From Fonsecaea monophora (taxonomy: Eukaryota; Ascomycota; Eurotiomycetes; Chaetothyriales; Herpotrichiellaceae), in the NCBI RefSeq assembly GCF_001642475.1, contig NW_019174038.1:1-64000 (forward strand): a DNA stretch of 64,000 nt, in the 5' to 3' direction. The notes under the pieces are model-generated. The model was not told the origin of the DNA, ran no database searches, and saw only the letters and a program-made list of their open reading frames with translations. Shown one piece after another: positions 20,301-31,400 of this stretch. The stretch's first letter is position 1; every line of letters starts with the position of its first letter. Position numbers and translations under genes: made by a program.

Positions 20301-23300
20301 ATGCCAGCATCCAACAAGCCAACCTCCGTCGAGTCCAGGATCTCTGAAAGAGAAGGCTTCCAAACAGTGGCAGACCAAGATCGCCCCGCCTCAAGAGCAG
20401 GAAAGCGAAAGACAAAGAATGCTGCTGTTAAACAGCTGTCGAGCCTCGATCATGCCGAAAAAGCAGCCGAGTCAATGGGCCAATCTCAACAACCCCCTAT
20501 CTCCTCAAACCCTCCGCCTTCCATTCTGGGTCAACTACCCCAGGCATTCCCTTCGAACAGAAGGATCAGTCCGGTCGACGTTCTCAACGACGTGAACGCT
20601 TCCCAAAAGGTGTCCGATGAGCACACTCCCCCAGCTGACCATTGGGCTCGGAGTACAGTCCATGGCAGGACCCCGCCTGTTGAACACATCCCTGGTCTAA
20701 ACACGGGCGGCTCTCCTCCTTATGAGCCAGGCTTCAGTAGCCGCGGCGTCTTCAACAGCAGGAGCCCTCCAATCTCACCTCCGCTACGAAAGGCCCGTCC
20801 TGTCAGCTACAGCAGTGCTATCCCTCCGCTCCCGACTCATTCGAGAATCTCAACCTCTCCGTATGGCTACGGCATGACAGCTTACGGATCTCCGCCTGCC
20901 CCGCCTCATCTACCTCAACAACATTTTTACGGGCCTCACGATGTTGATCTAGGTCTCCGTCCTCCCCATACGCCTCTACCAGAACCAGTCCCATTGAAAT
21001 TCGCTCGCCTTCCAGGATCAGGAAACGAGTCTCGCGAGGCTGCTTTACTCGCTGTGGACGGTGAATTGCACATGGTGAGCTACAATGGCGAGAAAACCGA
21101 ACACATAGGAGCGCTCAGCGGCGTGCAGGGTACCATCCTTGACGCCGCACTGCTTACGTGGAATACCGGCGAAACTCCCTTTGCGGACTACAGGCCTCTC
21201 GTTGCACTCACAGTCTATGGGCCCGGCGGGCCTGGATCTGTGCCCTTGGTTCCAGAAGACCGGGCCTTTTCAGGGCACCACCAGACACCCTTCGAGACGA
21301 AGGTGGTGGTGTATTCAGTCAGCAAATGCTGCGAGGTCGCCGAGCTGCTGAGAGTGCAGACAGCCGTGGAGAGCTTTCCCGGAGTACCTTCAAGCGTCAG
21401 CCACGCGGCAAACCTGAAAGTTTACTCGAGCGGCAACTTTGTTGTCGTGGCATCCGTTGACAGTGGAGAGATGTTTGTCTTCTCCATTCGACAAGGCAAG
21501 GACTCAGCAGTATTTGAATGCTTAGGCAAGTACTGGACTACGATACAACCTCAACTCCACAGAAGGGACTCCTCGTCCCACGGACCAGGATCGGATGTAG
21601 ATGTTTCACCTGCTGATCTTGGCCGTGGTCCGGATAACCAGAACCTTCCAATTCTCAGTCTTAGCGGACGATGGCTCGCTTTTTGTCCTGCAGGCACACC
21701 GTCACGAAGATCTGTTGGGGCTGTTCTGGGCGATCATGTCATCCATAACAAAAACTCTAATATTACAGCTGGAACGGCGCCTTCACGACCTTTGCCCAAT
21801 TGCGATGTTGAGTCTCCTGATGTCGACACATTCCTCAGCAAAGTCGCCAAAGGCTTCGCTCAGGAGGCAGTAAGGGGCGCAAAATGGATCAGTGAAAAAG
21901 GAATGCAGACGTGGCAGAGTTACTGGAAAAGGGACCCGGCCAACCCTAACATGCCAGCTGCTCCATCCTCCAGCCCTCCAGTTTACTCTCCTCAGCTTGG
22001 CCTGACACAATTTCCGCCTACTCATGCCATTGACCAGCAAGGCGTGTCCAAGGATCCGGATCTTGTCACAATAATAGACTTGAAGTTGCTCCAAGACAAC
22101 CAAGGCCGAAAAGCGATCTCTGAACCCAGCCCGATGGTCACATTTCAACCACCGGGAGGCTGTAGCTTTCTGTCGTTTATGCCTACAGGTCTCGGTATTT
22201 TGACAGCCAACCGCAAAGGTGATGTGCAGTACGTCTGGGATTTGATGCAGATGAAGTATGTCATCGTTTCGACACCTTCGAATCCTGCCGAAGGCGGACG
22301 TGTGCGGCAAATTGCACGCTACGAACGACTGAGTCCCTCCTCGATTGTCGATGTTGCCTGGGACGGTTCTACTGGCTCCCGGTTTGCCATCCTGACGAAG
22401 AATCGAACTATTCACCTGTTCGACCTGCCAAAAGGCGCTTTCCAATGGCCGCCACCTCCGACCAAGAGGAATCGGCCGACTTCAGCGCCGGCTGATCCCT
22501 ACCAGGTAAAGACAGACCATGAACCAGCGCCGCCCGGCGGCTTCTTTGCCTCCGCAATGAGCATTGCAGGTAGAACCCAGCCGATGCTTGCAAGTTTACG
22601 TGGTAGAGCACCAAGTATTAGCAGTGGGGTGGCTGGGATGGCTCCGGCTGGTATGGGGTTTGCCTCTACGACCAGTATCAAAAGCGGCAGCAGAGCAGTG
22701 GCAGCCGGACTCAGCAAGTCTTTAGGTGCTGCTACCGAGACTGTTACCAGCATACGACACGCGAATCAGAGCAGGCTTCATCTGAAGATTCCAGCCCGAG
22801 TGGGCATATTTTGTTGGCTCCAACGTGATAGGAAGTCAGTACTATCTATCCTGGACGAGAACAACATCAAGAATTACTATGTGCGAATGACAAAGCCTAG
22901 GGAGAACCGGCAGATGGAAACCGTATCGGTATTCGATGCGCGCAGGGCTGTCGCAATCAAGCTCCCTAAGGCTGCGGAACTCGCTGCAGACCTTCCGGTG
23001 CGGAATCGCTCAGACGAAGCACAGGGGGACAGCGATGCGACCTCTGCATTGCTCAGCTTCTGGAAAGTCCGATCCACCAGAGATGGAGGTTCCAGAACGC
23101 CACACCCGCTCGCTTCAGCCGAGATCGAGACCAATGCGCCGTACCAGCCTTTCCATTCCGACCGCCGAGTTGCCATCTCCTTATTCCCAGATAGGGTAAA
23201 GACCAATCATGGAGGCATCTCGGCTGCGAGACCTGACCAAGCTCCTGTTGCGGAGGCTGTTGGTCCAGCGTCGAATCAAAAGTGGGTTTTCGGCGACGAG

Positions 23301-23600
23301 GTTGTCTCTTATGCACAGAATATCACCAGCCAACAAGCCGTAGACGAAGGCTCTATTATCTATCGAGAAACTACGGTTTTCTCTGGTAGCACATCCTTGG
23401 CCGCGGGTCCGACGGGACTGTTGGACGATGAAGTACCACAAGCCGTCAGTAACACGAAAAAGAAGAAAGGCAAGAAAAATCGAATGCAAGCTCGGTTGTT
23501 CGAACATGACAATACAAGCGAAAACATGATTGATTTTACAGGACAGGATGTCCCTTTTGAGCCGGACGAAGACTTGCTCCGAGGTGACAGTCCCCCCTGA
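20301..23600 (+). CDS. BCAS3-like beta-propeller (WD40-type) protein
   Basis: Single exon, 1,099 aa. Residues 1-230 are low-complexity and Pro/Ser-rich (PPLRKARPVSYSS, PPAPPHLPQQ). A propeller region of roughly 230-740 shows repeat blades such as SSGNFVVVASVDSGEMFVFSI, KGDVQYVWDLMQMKYVIV and VDVAWDGSTGSRFAILTKNRTIHLFDLP, the last being the signature blade of BCAS3/PROPPIN-like proteins. The middle and C-terminal parts (about 830-1099) include a basic stretch KKKKGKKNR. The family has roles at membranes: animal BCAS3 with PHAF1 binds phosphoinositides in autophagy. A similar role here is inference. The gene is longer than typical PROPPINs. A generic WD40 scaffold remains the alternative. Confidence 0.75.
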   Translation: MPASNKPTSVESRISEREGFQTVADQDRPASRAGKRKTKNAAVKQLSSLDHAEKAAESMGQSQQPPISSNPPPSILGQLPQAFPSNRRISPVDVLNDVNASQKVSDEHTPPADHWARSTVHGRTPPVEHIPGLNTGGSPPYEPGFSSRGVFNSRSPPISPPLRKARPVSYSSAIPPLPTHSRISTSPYGYGMTAYGSPPAPPHLPQQHFYGPHDVDLGLRPPHTPLPEPVPLKFARLPGSGNESREAALLAVDGELHMVSYNGEKTEHIGALSGVQGTILDAALLTWNTGETPFADYRPLVALTVYGPGGPGSVPLVPEDRAFSGHHQTPFETKVVVYSVSKCCEVAELLRVQTAVESFPGVPSSVSHAANLKVYSSGNFVVVASVDSGEMFVFSIRQGKDSAVFECLGKYWTTIQPQLHRRDSSSHGPGSDVDVSPADLGRGPDNQNLPILSLSGRWLAFCPAGTPSRRSVGAVLGDHVIHNKNSNITAGTAPSRPLPNCDVESPDVDTFLSKVAKGFAQEAVRGAKWISEKGMQTWQSYWKRDPANPNMPAAPSSSPPVYSPQLGLTQFPPTHAIDQQGVSKDPDLVTIIDLKLLQDNQGRKAISEPSPMVTFQPPGGCSFLSFMPTGLGILTANRKGDVQYVWDLMQMKYVIVSTPSNPAEGGRVRQIARYERLSPSSIVDVAWDGSTGSRFAILTKNRTIHLFDLPKGAFQWPPPPTKRNRPTSAPADPYQVKTDHEPAPPGGFFASAMSIAGRTQPMLASLRGRAPSISSGVAGMAPAGMGFASTTSIKSGSRAVAAGLSKSLGAATETVTSIRHANQSRLHLKIPARVGIFCWLQRDRKSVLSILDENNIKNYYVRMTKPRENRQMETVSVFDARRAVAIKLPKAAELAADLPVRNRSDEAQGDSDATSALLSFWKVRSTRDGGSRTPHPLASAEIETNAPYQPFHSDRRVAISLFPDRVKTNHGGISAARPDQAPVAEAVGPASNQKWVFGDEVVSYAQNITSQQAVDEGSIIYRETTVFSGSTSLAAGPTGLLDDEVPQAVSNTKKKKGKKNRMQARLFEHDNTSENMIDFTGQDVPFEPDEDLLRGDSPP

Positions 23601-24210
23601 ACTTCGTGAGCCGCGCGAGGAGGTTGCTCCGACCATTCTTTTTGCCATTGTGCTACTCGATGGTGTTTAGTTTCCCGCGAGGAGCCCGCTCATCTGGTGG
23701 GAACGAATGATGGTCAGACGGTGCTTTTCATAGCTTTGCTCCCAGCTCAGTGGTACTGTATCTACCCACGCTATGCTGGCAGATGTGGTGTCGTTACATG
23801 CCCGTTCTATATACCATGTGAGCATTGGGGAGATTGCTTCTCTGTTGAATAGCACCAGAACACGAATACTTGGCTCTAGCAAATGCACGAACACTTTCCA
23901 AGTTGTAAGCTCCCGGATTGTAGCATTGATATTGCGATATTGATTGCGATTGTTTCAATCATGTCTTCCATTATTGTCCGGGTTTCCCTATCACCAAAGT
24001 GCACCACTTTTGTTCTCATCCTGGTACTTCCTAAGCTTGCCATTGTCTCGGGTGATCTACCTTTTTCCCCTCAGCTTGAAAAAATTGTTCGACGGGTATC
24101 AAAAACACGAGCTATCGACTCCAATAACGCTTGGTGGGACATTTTGACATCCTGTTCAGGGAAACCGTGTAAAGCACCAGTACCCCATTCATCCCCACGA
24201 AACAGATAGA
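23601..24210. other. Convergent 3' intergenic region
   Basis: About 610 bp between the BCAS3-like stop (plus) and the phosphofructokinase stop (minus). It holds both 3' untranslated regions; no gene seen. Confidence 0.65.
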
Positions 24211-26646
24211 CTAGAGTATTTGCGGCCTCGGGGTGATTGCGCGGCTGGGGGCGACAGACACAAATGCTTCTCCGGGGGTTTCAGGCAGCGTGGCATAATC
24301 AGCAGTCCCGTCTAGGTCGGTTGGCCGGCCGCTGAGGATGTCGATGACAGCCTCGACAGGCCGCCAATACTCGTTGAGTTGGCGACGCGAGCTCCAGTCG
24401 GTCTCGGTCGCCTCCAAGCCCAAGTCGCTGCCCATGGGGCTGAAGACGGCCTCGGAACCCTGGATGCCGATGATGGCGGCGTTGAGAGGATTGGCGTTGA
24501 TTTCGTCGGGGGTCTTGCCCGCAAAGTTCTCCTCGAGGAACTGCATGCACTTGATGGCGAGTTTGAAGGAGCGGATGCGGTCGATGGGCGACGGCTTCAT
24601 GCCCTGCTGGTAGTGGGCGGGGACGGCGGCGCGGGCGTCGAACCGGCCCTGGGCCTCGACGTTGATGACGTCGGCGATCATCTGGGCGGTGTACGTCTGA
24701 CTGGCGCGCTCGTTGCGGAGGATGATCTTGCCGGCGCGGGCGGCGCCCCTGTCGTTCTGGAAGTCCTCGCGGATAAAGTCAATGTCCCGCAGCAGCATGC
24801 GCATGTTGATGCCCGCTTCGGGGGTGTAGACGGCCGAGGCGCCCACGGCGAGACCCGTCATGGTGGCCAGGTAGCCCGACTTGCCGCCCTGGGTGTCGAC
24901 GACGAAGACCCGCCGTCGCGACGCCGACGCCGACTGCCGGATCACGTCGCAGAACCCGACGAGCGTGTTGAGGCACGTGTCGCTGCCCAGCGAGTACTCC
25001 GTCCCGGGGACGTTGTTGGAGATGGTGGCCGGGAGGACGAGCAGGGGGATGCGGAAAGAAGGGTATTTGTCGCGGTTGTTCCGGATCTGGCTGGCCGACG
25101 TGAAGGCCTCGAAGCCGCCGATGAGGAAGAGGGCGTCGAATTCGTACAGGTCGAAACAGTACGCCGTCTGCGCGAGGTCTTCGCTGGGGAGGCTGCGGTT
25201 GGTGCCCAGCTCCGACCCGCCCTGGTTGACCCAGTCGTCGACGTCGATCCACTTGAGTTCTCTGACCGAGCCGACGGGTTTGTCGTCGTGGTGTCTCTGT
25301 AGGCCCGGAAAGCCGTTGTAAATGGCCAGGGGGGTGTGGCCGCGCGAGAGACAGTAGGCGACAGCGGCGCGCGTCGCGGGGTTCATGCCCGCGGCGGGGG
25401 CCCCGACGTGGATGATGGCGATGCGCATGTGTTTTTCCTCGGGGAGGCGGAGGCGCGGCCTCTCTTCCGTGGTCGACGTGGTCAGCTTGTAGCTGTCAAA
25501 GTAGTCCTTGAACTCGACGTCGCGGAGCTTCATGGCCCGCGTCCAGTCCTTTTCCTTGACGGCCGCGGCGGCGGATTTCGTCAGCCGCACGCACTCTTGC
25601 AGGTCGGAGCGGAGGATCTTGTTCTCGCGCACGGTGATCACCGGCGACGGCGTGTCTGGGGTTGCCTCTAGCAAGGCCTTGACGGCCTCGACGCCCTGTA
25701 GGGTCGCGAGCCAGCGGTCGTAGTAGGAGGCGAGGCCGCCGCGCTGGATGTGGCCGAGGACGGTCTTGCGGGTGTCGAGGTCGAGTGTCTCGCTGAGCGT
25801 CTCGACGACCTGCTCGGCGGTGATTCTGTTCAGCTCGATGTCCGTGGCGCCCTCGGCGATGATGATGATGGTGCGCCGCTTGCCCAGGTTGCGGTGGCTG
25901 GTGACGATCTCGCACATCTCGTCGGCCCAGTCCGCGCCGGGTGGCTTCTCCGGGATGAAGACGTAGTCGGCGCCCGTGGCGATCGAGGCCATCAGCGCGA
26001 GCCAGCCGCAGTGGCGGCCCATGACCTCGATGACGAAGCCGCGGGCGTGCGAGGCGGCCGTGTCGAAGACGGCGTCGACCATTTCGCAGATGCGCTGCAG
26101 CGACGAGTAGCAGCCGATGGTGGCGTCGGTGCCGGAGAAGTCGTTGTCGATGGACCCGACGAGCCCGCACACGTTGAGGTGGCGGTACGGCTCGACTTGC
26201 GAGGGGGTGAGCTGCCGCGTCTGCACCAGCTCGTCGAGCAGGCTGGGCCACTCGGCCCGGAACCTGTCGGCGCCCGTGAGGCTGCCGTCGCCGCCGCAGA
26301 CGACTAGCCCCGAGATCCCCTTGAGGATGAGGTTCTTGGCCGCCTTGACGCGCCCGGCCCGCTCGAAGAACTCGCGGCACCGCCTCGTCCCGATCAACGT
26401 GCCCCCCAGTGACAGGTAGCCCCGGACGTCCTCCCAGTGCATGCGGCGGATCGCGTCGCCGCCGCGCACGAGACCCTCGTACCCTTCGAGGATGGCGTAC
26501 GCCTCGCATCCCATGTGGATCGACATGCGCACCACCGCACGCACCACGCCGTTCATGCCCTGCGAGTCGCCTCCACTGGTCATGATGCCCACGCGCCTCG
26601 GACCGGCGGAGGATGAGGACGGGGTGGTGTTTCGACCGAATGCCAT
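24211..26646 (-). CDS. pfkA: 6-phosphofructokinase (ATP-dependent, fungal fused type)
   Basis: Phosphorylates fructose 6-phosphate to the 1,6-bisphosphate, the committed step of cytosolic glycolysis. Single exon, 811 aa, made of two homologous halves as in all fungal/animal PFKs. N-terminal catalytic half: ATP loop TSGGDSQGMN (23-32), GTRRCREF (86-93), GGDGSLTGAD (118-127), SIDNDFSGTDATIG (165-178, with Asp167 the expected base), MGRHCGW and HIQRGG. The C-terminal regulatory half begins about residue 405 with the degenerate ATP loop GAPAAGMNPATRAAVAY. The gene is GC-biased at third positions, producing long shadow frames in both directions. A 24-codon upstream open frame ends 43 nt before the start codon. 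The symbol follows filamentous-fungus usage. Confidence 0.97.
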   Translation of the reverse strand: MAFGRNTTPSSSSAGPRRVGIMTSGGDSQGMNGVVRAVVRMSIHMGCEAYAILEGYEGLVRGGDAIRRMHWEDVRGYLSLGGTLIGTRRCREFFERAGRVKAAKNLILKGISGLVVCGGDGSLTGADRFRAEWPSLLDELVQTRQLTPSQVEPYRHLNVCGLVGSIDNDFSGTDATIGCYSSLQRICEMVDAVFDTAASHARGFVIEVMGRHCGWLALMASIATGADYVFIPEKPPGADWADEMCEIVTSHRNLGKRRTIIIIAEGATDIELNRITAEQVVETLSETLDLDTRKTVLGHIQRGGLASYYDRWLATLQGVEAVKALLEATPDTPSPVITVRENKILRSDLQECVRLTKSAAAAVKEKDWTRAMKLRDVEFKDYFDSYKLTTSTTEERPRLRLPEEKHMRIAIIHVGAPAAGMNPATRAAVAYCLSRGHTPLAIYNGFPGLQRHHDDKPVGSVRELKWIDVDDWVNQGGSELGTNRSLPSEDLAQTAYCFDLYEFDALFLIGGFEAFTSASQIRNNRDKYPSFRIPLLVLPATISNNVPGTEYSLGSDTCLNTLVGFCDVIRQSASASRRRVFVVDTQGGKSGYLATMTGLAVGASAVYTPEAGINMRMLLRDIDFIREDFQNDRGAARAGKIILRNERASQTYTAQMIADVINVEAQGRFDARAAVPAHYQQGMKPSPIDRIRSFKLAIKCMQFLEENFAGKTPDEINANPLNAAIIGIQGSEAVFSPMGSDLGLEATETDWSSRRQLNEYWRPVEAVIDILSGRPTDLDGTADYATLPETPGEAFVSVAPSRAITPRPQIL

Positions 26647-26689
26647 TGCTGGTATTTCCTTCCCTTGACGGATTTCAATCTATAAAAAC

Positions 26690-26764
26690 TTACTTGTACA
26701 AGTCCAGCGAGTCTGTGTCTGATATATCACTCGAAGGACAACGGGGTGTAGGACGGAGTGTCAT
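26690..26764 (-). other. Upstream open reading frame in the pfkA leader
   Basis: ATG at 26764 and TAA at 26690-26692 give 24 codons (MTLRPTPRCPSSDISD...). It sits 43 nt upstream of the pfkA start and is out of frame with it. Its stop codon overlaps a good donor (GTAAGT at 26693-26688), and CAG at 26651-26649 could be the acceptor of a 45-nt leader intron without a clear branch point. Whether it lies inside the transcript is unknown. Confidence 0.3.
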
Positions 26765-26938
26765 GTGCGAAAGCTTCAAGGGAGGAGGTTGTTTTTTCCT
26801 GGAGGGAAGAGATCTTGTCTGATGATGGTGGTGGAGGAGGTTATTTTTGACGTTTTACTGCAGGGGGTGGAGTGAGTCGGAGGGTTTCGAAATGTTAAAC
26901 AAACTCTATAGACCAAGAGAGGGGGAGGGGGGATAGAG

Positions 26939-27021
26939 GGAGAAAGAGACACGCATACAGAGACACAGAGACACACGCGCACACGCACAGACACGGTGAG
27001 AGAGAGTGAGGGTGTATATGT
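26939..27021. repeat. Low-complexity GAGACACA/CACGCA tract
   Basis: Imperfect purine-rich and CA-rich repeat (AGAGACACGCATACAGAGACACAG...CACACGCACAG...GAGAGAGTGAGGG) in the pfkA upstream region. Simple sequence only. Confidence 0.8.
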
Positions 27022-27136
27022 GAACGTGAATGTGTCAAGCAAGAGGGAGACTCTTGGGTTTGTACTTGACCTTAAAACCCACATCGTAAATCATAATCAT
27101 CACCATCATCACGCCACGAATTTGCTTGGGTCCTTA

Positions 27137-28345
27137 TACAAGTGCTTGTATGGACCGAGTTAAAGTACAAGTACAAGTACTTGGATTGACTTGGATCTTG
27201 GATCTTGGACCTTGGAAGGACGAGGAGGATGCGGCGAAAATCGCTGACCGGGTGTTGATGGTGATGGTGGTGGTGAAGATGGATGGTAAATGACTCAAAA
27301 GGACGAACAGGTCATCTTCCGTCTCTTTTTCCTCTCCCTTTTCCATGTCCTGTGTATGAATACCTTGATCCTGGCACCTTCAAGGAGACAAGCAGCGCGA
27401 GAAAAGACTCTCCCCCTTCTCCCGTCCGTAACTTACGTAGCCCTGTTCCCTGTTCCCTGCTGGCTGAGATCTCATTTTCGTATTTCGACTCTTGATTTTT
27501 TTTTCTTTGTGGAGAAAATCATTCCGAGGGTGGGGGACAAGGATCGGAGGGATTGAAAGAGATCGAGACCCATCCATTATCTGTAGTGCCATGCCATTAA
27601 TTGATTCAATACTTTTGGGGAACCACGGGAACATCATATGATCTTTGGCATCTTCTGACCATTTCTCGGTTTTTCTTGGCCTTTGTGTGTGGCGCCGTTG
27701 TCACTGTTGTGGTCATTGGGTCATTGGGTCATTGGGCCATTCCTCTCATAAGTACGTACAAGGTACTTGTACCCGGTACTAAGGAGAAGGGAGTTCTTAA
27801 CTCCATGTTCTAGAACGTGATGAGAGATGTTGGGCCCCAAGTTTTAGTGTGGTGAACGAAGTCCAAGTCCAAGTACCAAGTACTCGGAACACGGAAGAGC
27901 TCTGTGGTGTGATGATGGGAATCCTTGACCTCGACCTCTTCCAAGTTTCTTGTACCTTGTACTTGTGATAGACCTCCGTATAGTCTCACGGCAACGCTGC
28001 CACCCGATTCACGTACATCTGCTGGTCTATGTGGCTTGTGAAATCTGTCATTAATTATCCCTACTTGCCTAGGTATTATGTCTTTCCTTGAGATGGGATG
28101 GATTGAGTGCTTGATTGAGTGCGAGTATCTAGCTCTTTCCCCTTCCCCTTGACAATCTCTCGGTGTCGTGACAGAAGAAAAAGGAATCAAAAGGGTCGAA
28201 CAGGTAGGCCACGTCTAGTAATAATGTTATCGAATTGATGGGGGCCGACACTATTGATTGACTCGCCTTGTTCACCTCAAGCATCGCCGCAAAGTGTGTG
28301 GGCAATCCATCCACCAAGGAAGGACACCTCTACAAGCACAAGTAT
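27137..28345. repeat. Dispersed CAAGTAC / GTACTTG palindromic elements
   Basis: At least six clusters: TACAAGTGCTTGTA at about 27137, AAGTACAAGTACAAGTACTTGG at about 27163 followed by tandem TTGGATCTTGGATCTTGG, TACGTACAAGGTACTTGTACCCGGTAC at about 27753, CAAGTCCAAGTACCAAGTAC at about 27860, CTTGTACCTTGTACTTGT at about 27951, and ACAAGCACAAGTATGTAC at about 28333. They are non-coding and inverted-repeat rich. Confidence 0.6.
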
Positions 28346-28486
28346 GTACCTACCCTGCCGTGCCTGCCTACATACTAGTATGTGCCTGCGCCATGTTCTC
28401 GCCCCCTCCCCTCTTTGACGACTGAAATCATTTCGAGTTTGCCCACCCGCGCCTCTGTTACATCGATGGCTATGGTTGATGCTCCT

Positions 28487-31400
28487 CTAAAACCCAAGAT
28501 TGGCACCAGTAATCATGGCCAAATCACTCCGTACCTCCCACACACTCCCGCCCGCCTTGTCGGCACTGTTGACACGTTGTTGCGTGCTTGTTTCCCACCA
28601 CCTCTTCACCATGTCGCCGTCGATGATGCCGCGACCACCGATCCCATCAGTCTCCACCTGGCGATATGCCCGTGGGTTGAGGCTCGCGGGTTGATGATCG
28701 AGCGTCGCAATCAGGGTGTTCTGCAGCATGGAGAGGCGGCGGTATGTGCTCTCGCGCAGAGGCGTCAGGAGAGCAAGTGAGCCGGATTGGGTGGTGATGA
28801 GGATCTGATGAGGTTGCGCCAGGCTAGGGTTGTGGCCGTTGTCCTCAAATTCCATCTCGTCACTGTCCAAATTGTTCCCGTTGAAAACCCGTGGCGACGA
28901 CGGCGGGATCAAGGTCATGGTCGTCGGAACCGCTCCCGTGTGAAACGTGCTTCTCAACAGTAGCTTGGCCCCTCGCTCCGTCTTGGGGTTTTCAGGGTCA
29001 TACTGCAACACCCTCAGCATGCCGTCTTCGTCCGACGAAATGATATATAGCTGCTTCCCGTCTGGCAGGAACTCGGCCGCAAGCACAGCCGGGTTTTCCA
29101 AGTCACGTCCCAGGATCTGCAGTTTGTACGGTTCTTCCGAGTACCCGACCAACCATAACCCTGAAAACGCGTCCCCCAGAATGCACAGGCCCGTCCCTGC
29201 AAGCTCTTTGGCGACATGCACGTAATACCGCATATCCAAGAATGCAACGGGCAGAATGGACATGTCCTCCTTCAGCCCTCGGACCATGCATTTCTGGCCC
29301 TGCGAGGCCAGGAGGAAACCTTGTGATCCCACGCCCGAGATCGCAGAAACGGCACCTCGCACGTCTTCTCTTGTGATCAGCTTGAGCTTGAGGTCAGTTT
29401 CAGGCACATCCGGTTCGGGAACGACGTCAACCACATCGAATATATACAGATTCCCTCGGGTCGTCACATTTTCTCCCTTGACCAGGGCTGTGCCCACGAC
29501 GATCAAATCTTTGCGTTCATGCGTTTCCTCGGAAATTTCGAGATTGAGTGATTTCACTGACAGAATCCTCTCGGAGGACTCAAAGTGGTACTGGCTGATT
29601 ATCCGGTGTGTTTTCGAGCTAAGAAGCCTGAGGGTAGATTGCAGCGTCACGGGCAGGAAGGTCGTGGCTTCGTTTTGCCATTCAGGGTGCCATTCATCAT
29701 CTTGGGGGAGTTGAAATTCTACAGGGTGGTTTGTAGCAAGGACATAAGAGTCCGCAGGAGCAAAGTAGCCAAGGGAGGTGATATCTAGTCCGAGTGGGAC
29801 GCGCTTGATGACCCAATCCGATTGCCCCAGCATCAGCGACGGAGGAAGCCGAGAAAAGCAGATATATTCAGAGTCATCGATGAACACGAAACCATTGTGG
29901 CAGCTTCCAGTGTGGACCGCACTCATGGACTTGATATCTGGCGGCTGGAACTCGTAAACGCGAGGCATCGTGGAAGCTTCGCGTAGAATCAGCATCGGTT
30001 GCGGGCCTGGAATGAACACTGAGACATGTCCAGCCAAGTTCTGGATGATTTGCATCGGACGCAGTGAGGTTTCTTCCCCTTCTTCCTCAATTTGGTCTTC
30101 AGGTGCTTCGGCCGGCTTGGTCGAGACTTTCTTAAACTTGAAACCTCCCACCACCTCCGGATCTGCAAAGGGCTCATAAATAATGACATCCCCTGTCGTG
30201 TTGCGAGCAACTAAATATGGACGAGAATCTGTTGCGTCCCCTAGGTTGACGAGAAGGGTTTCAGCTAGATCATCCTTTTTCCTCCAATGCTTCGGTAACT
30301 GTAGGCCTTGCATGAGGTACGTAGGGAGGAAGGGCAGGCTATCACATTGAAACACCTCAAGGGCGGCGTTTGGTAACGACAGGAGGCAGAAGTGCCCTTC
30401 GGATGTCAACAATGCTAGGAGCGGCCCTCGGGGTGTCCCAGCAGCCTCGTAGAACCTCGATGTCTGGAAGAAATCGCTGGCATCATGATAGAGTGATGCT
30501 GATAGGATAGACTGGTTCTTCAGAGTGCTGGAAATTTCAACTTCGTCCAGTTCACCGGCTCTATCGGCTTTGAGTGAGGTCATGTTTCCATCATCTCTGA
30601 TGAGGATGAGATATGGTTCGGCGAAGGTGGCCTTGACTGCCCTGGCTGTCTGACCCTCTTCTTCATCCACGACAGGAAATATCTGGGAGAGGCCGAAATT
30701 GGCATCATATACGCGTACTTCTGTGGGAAGTACCTGGATGGTGTGGTTGGTCATCTCCAGCTTGAAGACCGATATAGTAGAGCCAGCAGTCTCATCAAAG
30801 TCTGTGTCTGTGACCGGGACCAGGTTGTCGTCGGCGAGGGAAAACAAGGAAGATTTCCCAGCACCATCTGGTGTCACTTGCGAGACCAGGATAAGATTGT
30901 CAAATCGAGACTCCACATGCTTGTCAGTCGCATTCTGGTTCTTCCCACTGGAATTAAAACACCAGAGTCCAATAGCGTCTTCATACTTTATTCGCTGCAC
31001 CACCTCCGGCTCCAGCTGCCGACGGATAAAGGCGATTCCACCGGCATTGCCTCGACCATATGCACAGACAAGTTCGCGGTCTGATGAGTCGCGCCGCTCT
31101 GAGTCGTCACTATCTTCACGTTTTCGCTTGCCCAGACTTCCCAAGGCAATGTCATTAATTGGTGCCAAACATGCGAGTCGATCGACCGCCCGAAAGCTCT
31201 GGCCGCTCAGGTCGCCGGAGACGTGGCCGTTGTGGCCGTTAGTGATTTCGGCATAAAGATCATCGTCGTCGTCCTCATCATAACCATCTTCTTCATCGTC
31301 ATCCTCCTGCGGCTCGACTTCATTGGCTTGTATCTGCGCTCGAGAGCGCATTCGCTTCAGCTGGGGGGTCCTCTTATCTGTTGCTAGCAGGACTGAGTCG

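Larger units (their letters stand above)
26647..28486. other. Intergenic: phosphofructokinase promoter/leader and CFT1 3' flank
   Basis: 1.84 kb without a supportable gene. The proximal part is the pfkA leader and promoter. Low-complexity (GA)/(CA)-like sequence spans about 26,920-27,020. Repeated CAAGTAC/GTACTTG elements are scattered over 27,130-28,340 and are listed separately. Confidence 0.65.

Noticed and set aside
24379..26509. Long open frames on both strands over the phosphofructokinase gene
   Set aside because: Shadow frames of a GC-rich coding region. The Val/Gly/Asp/Arg-rich translations contain no motif.
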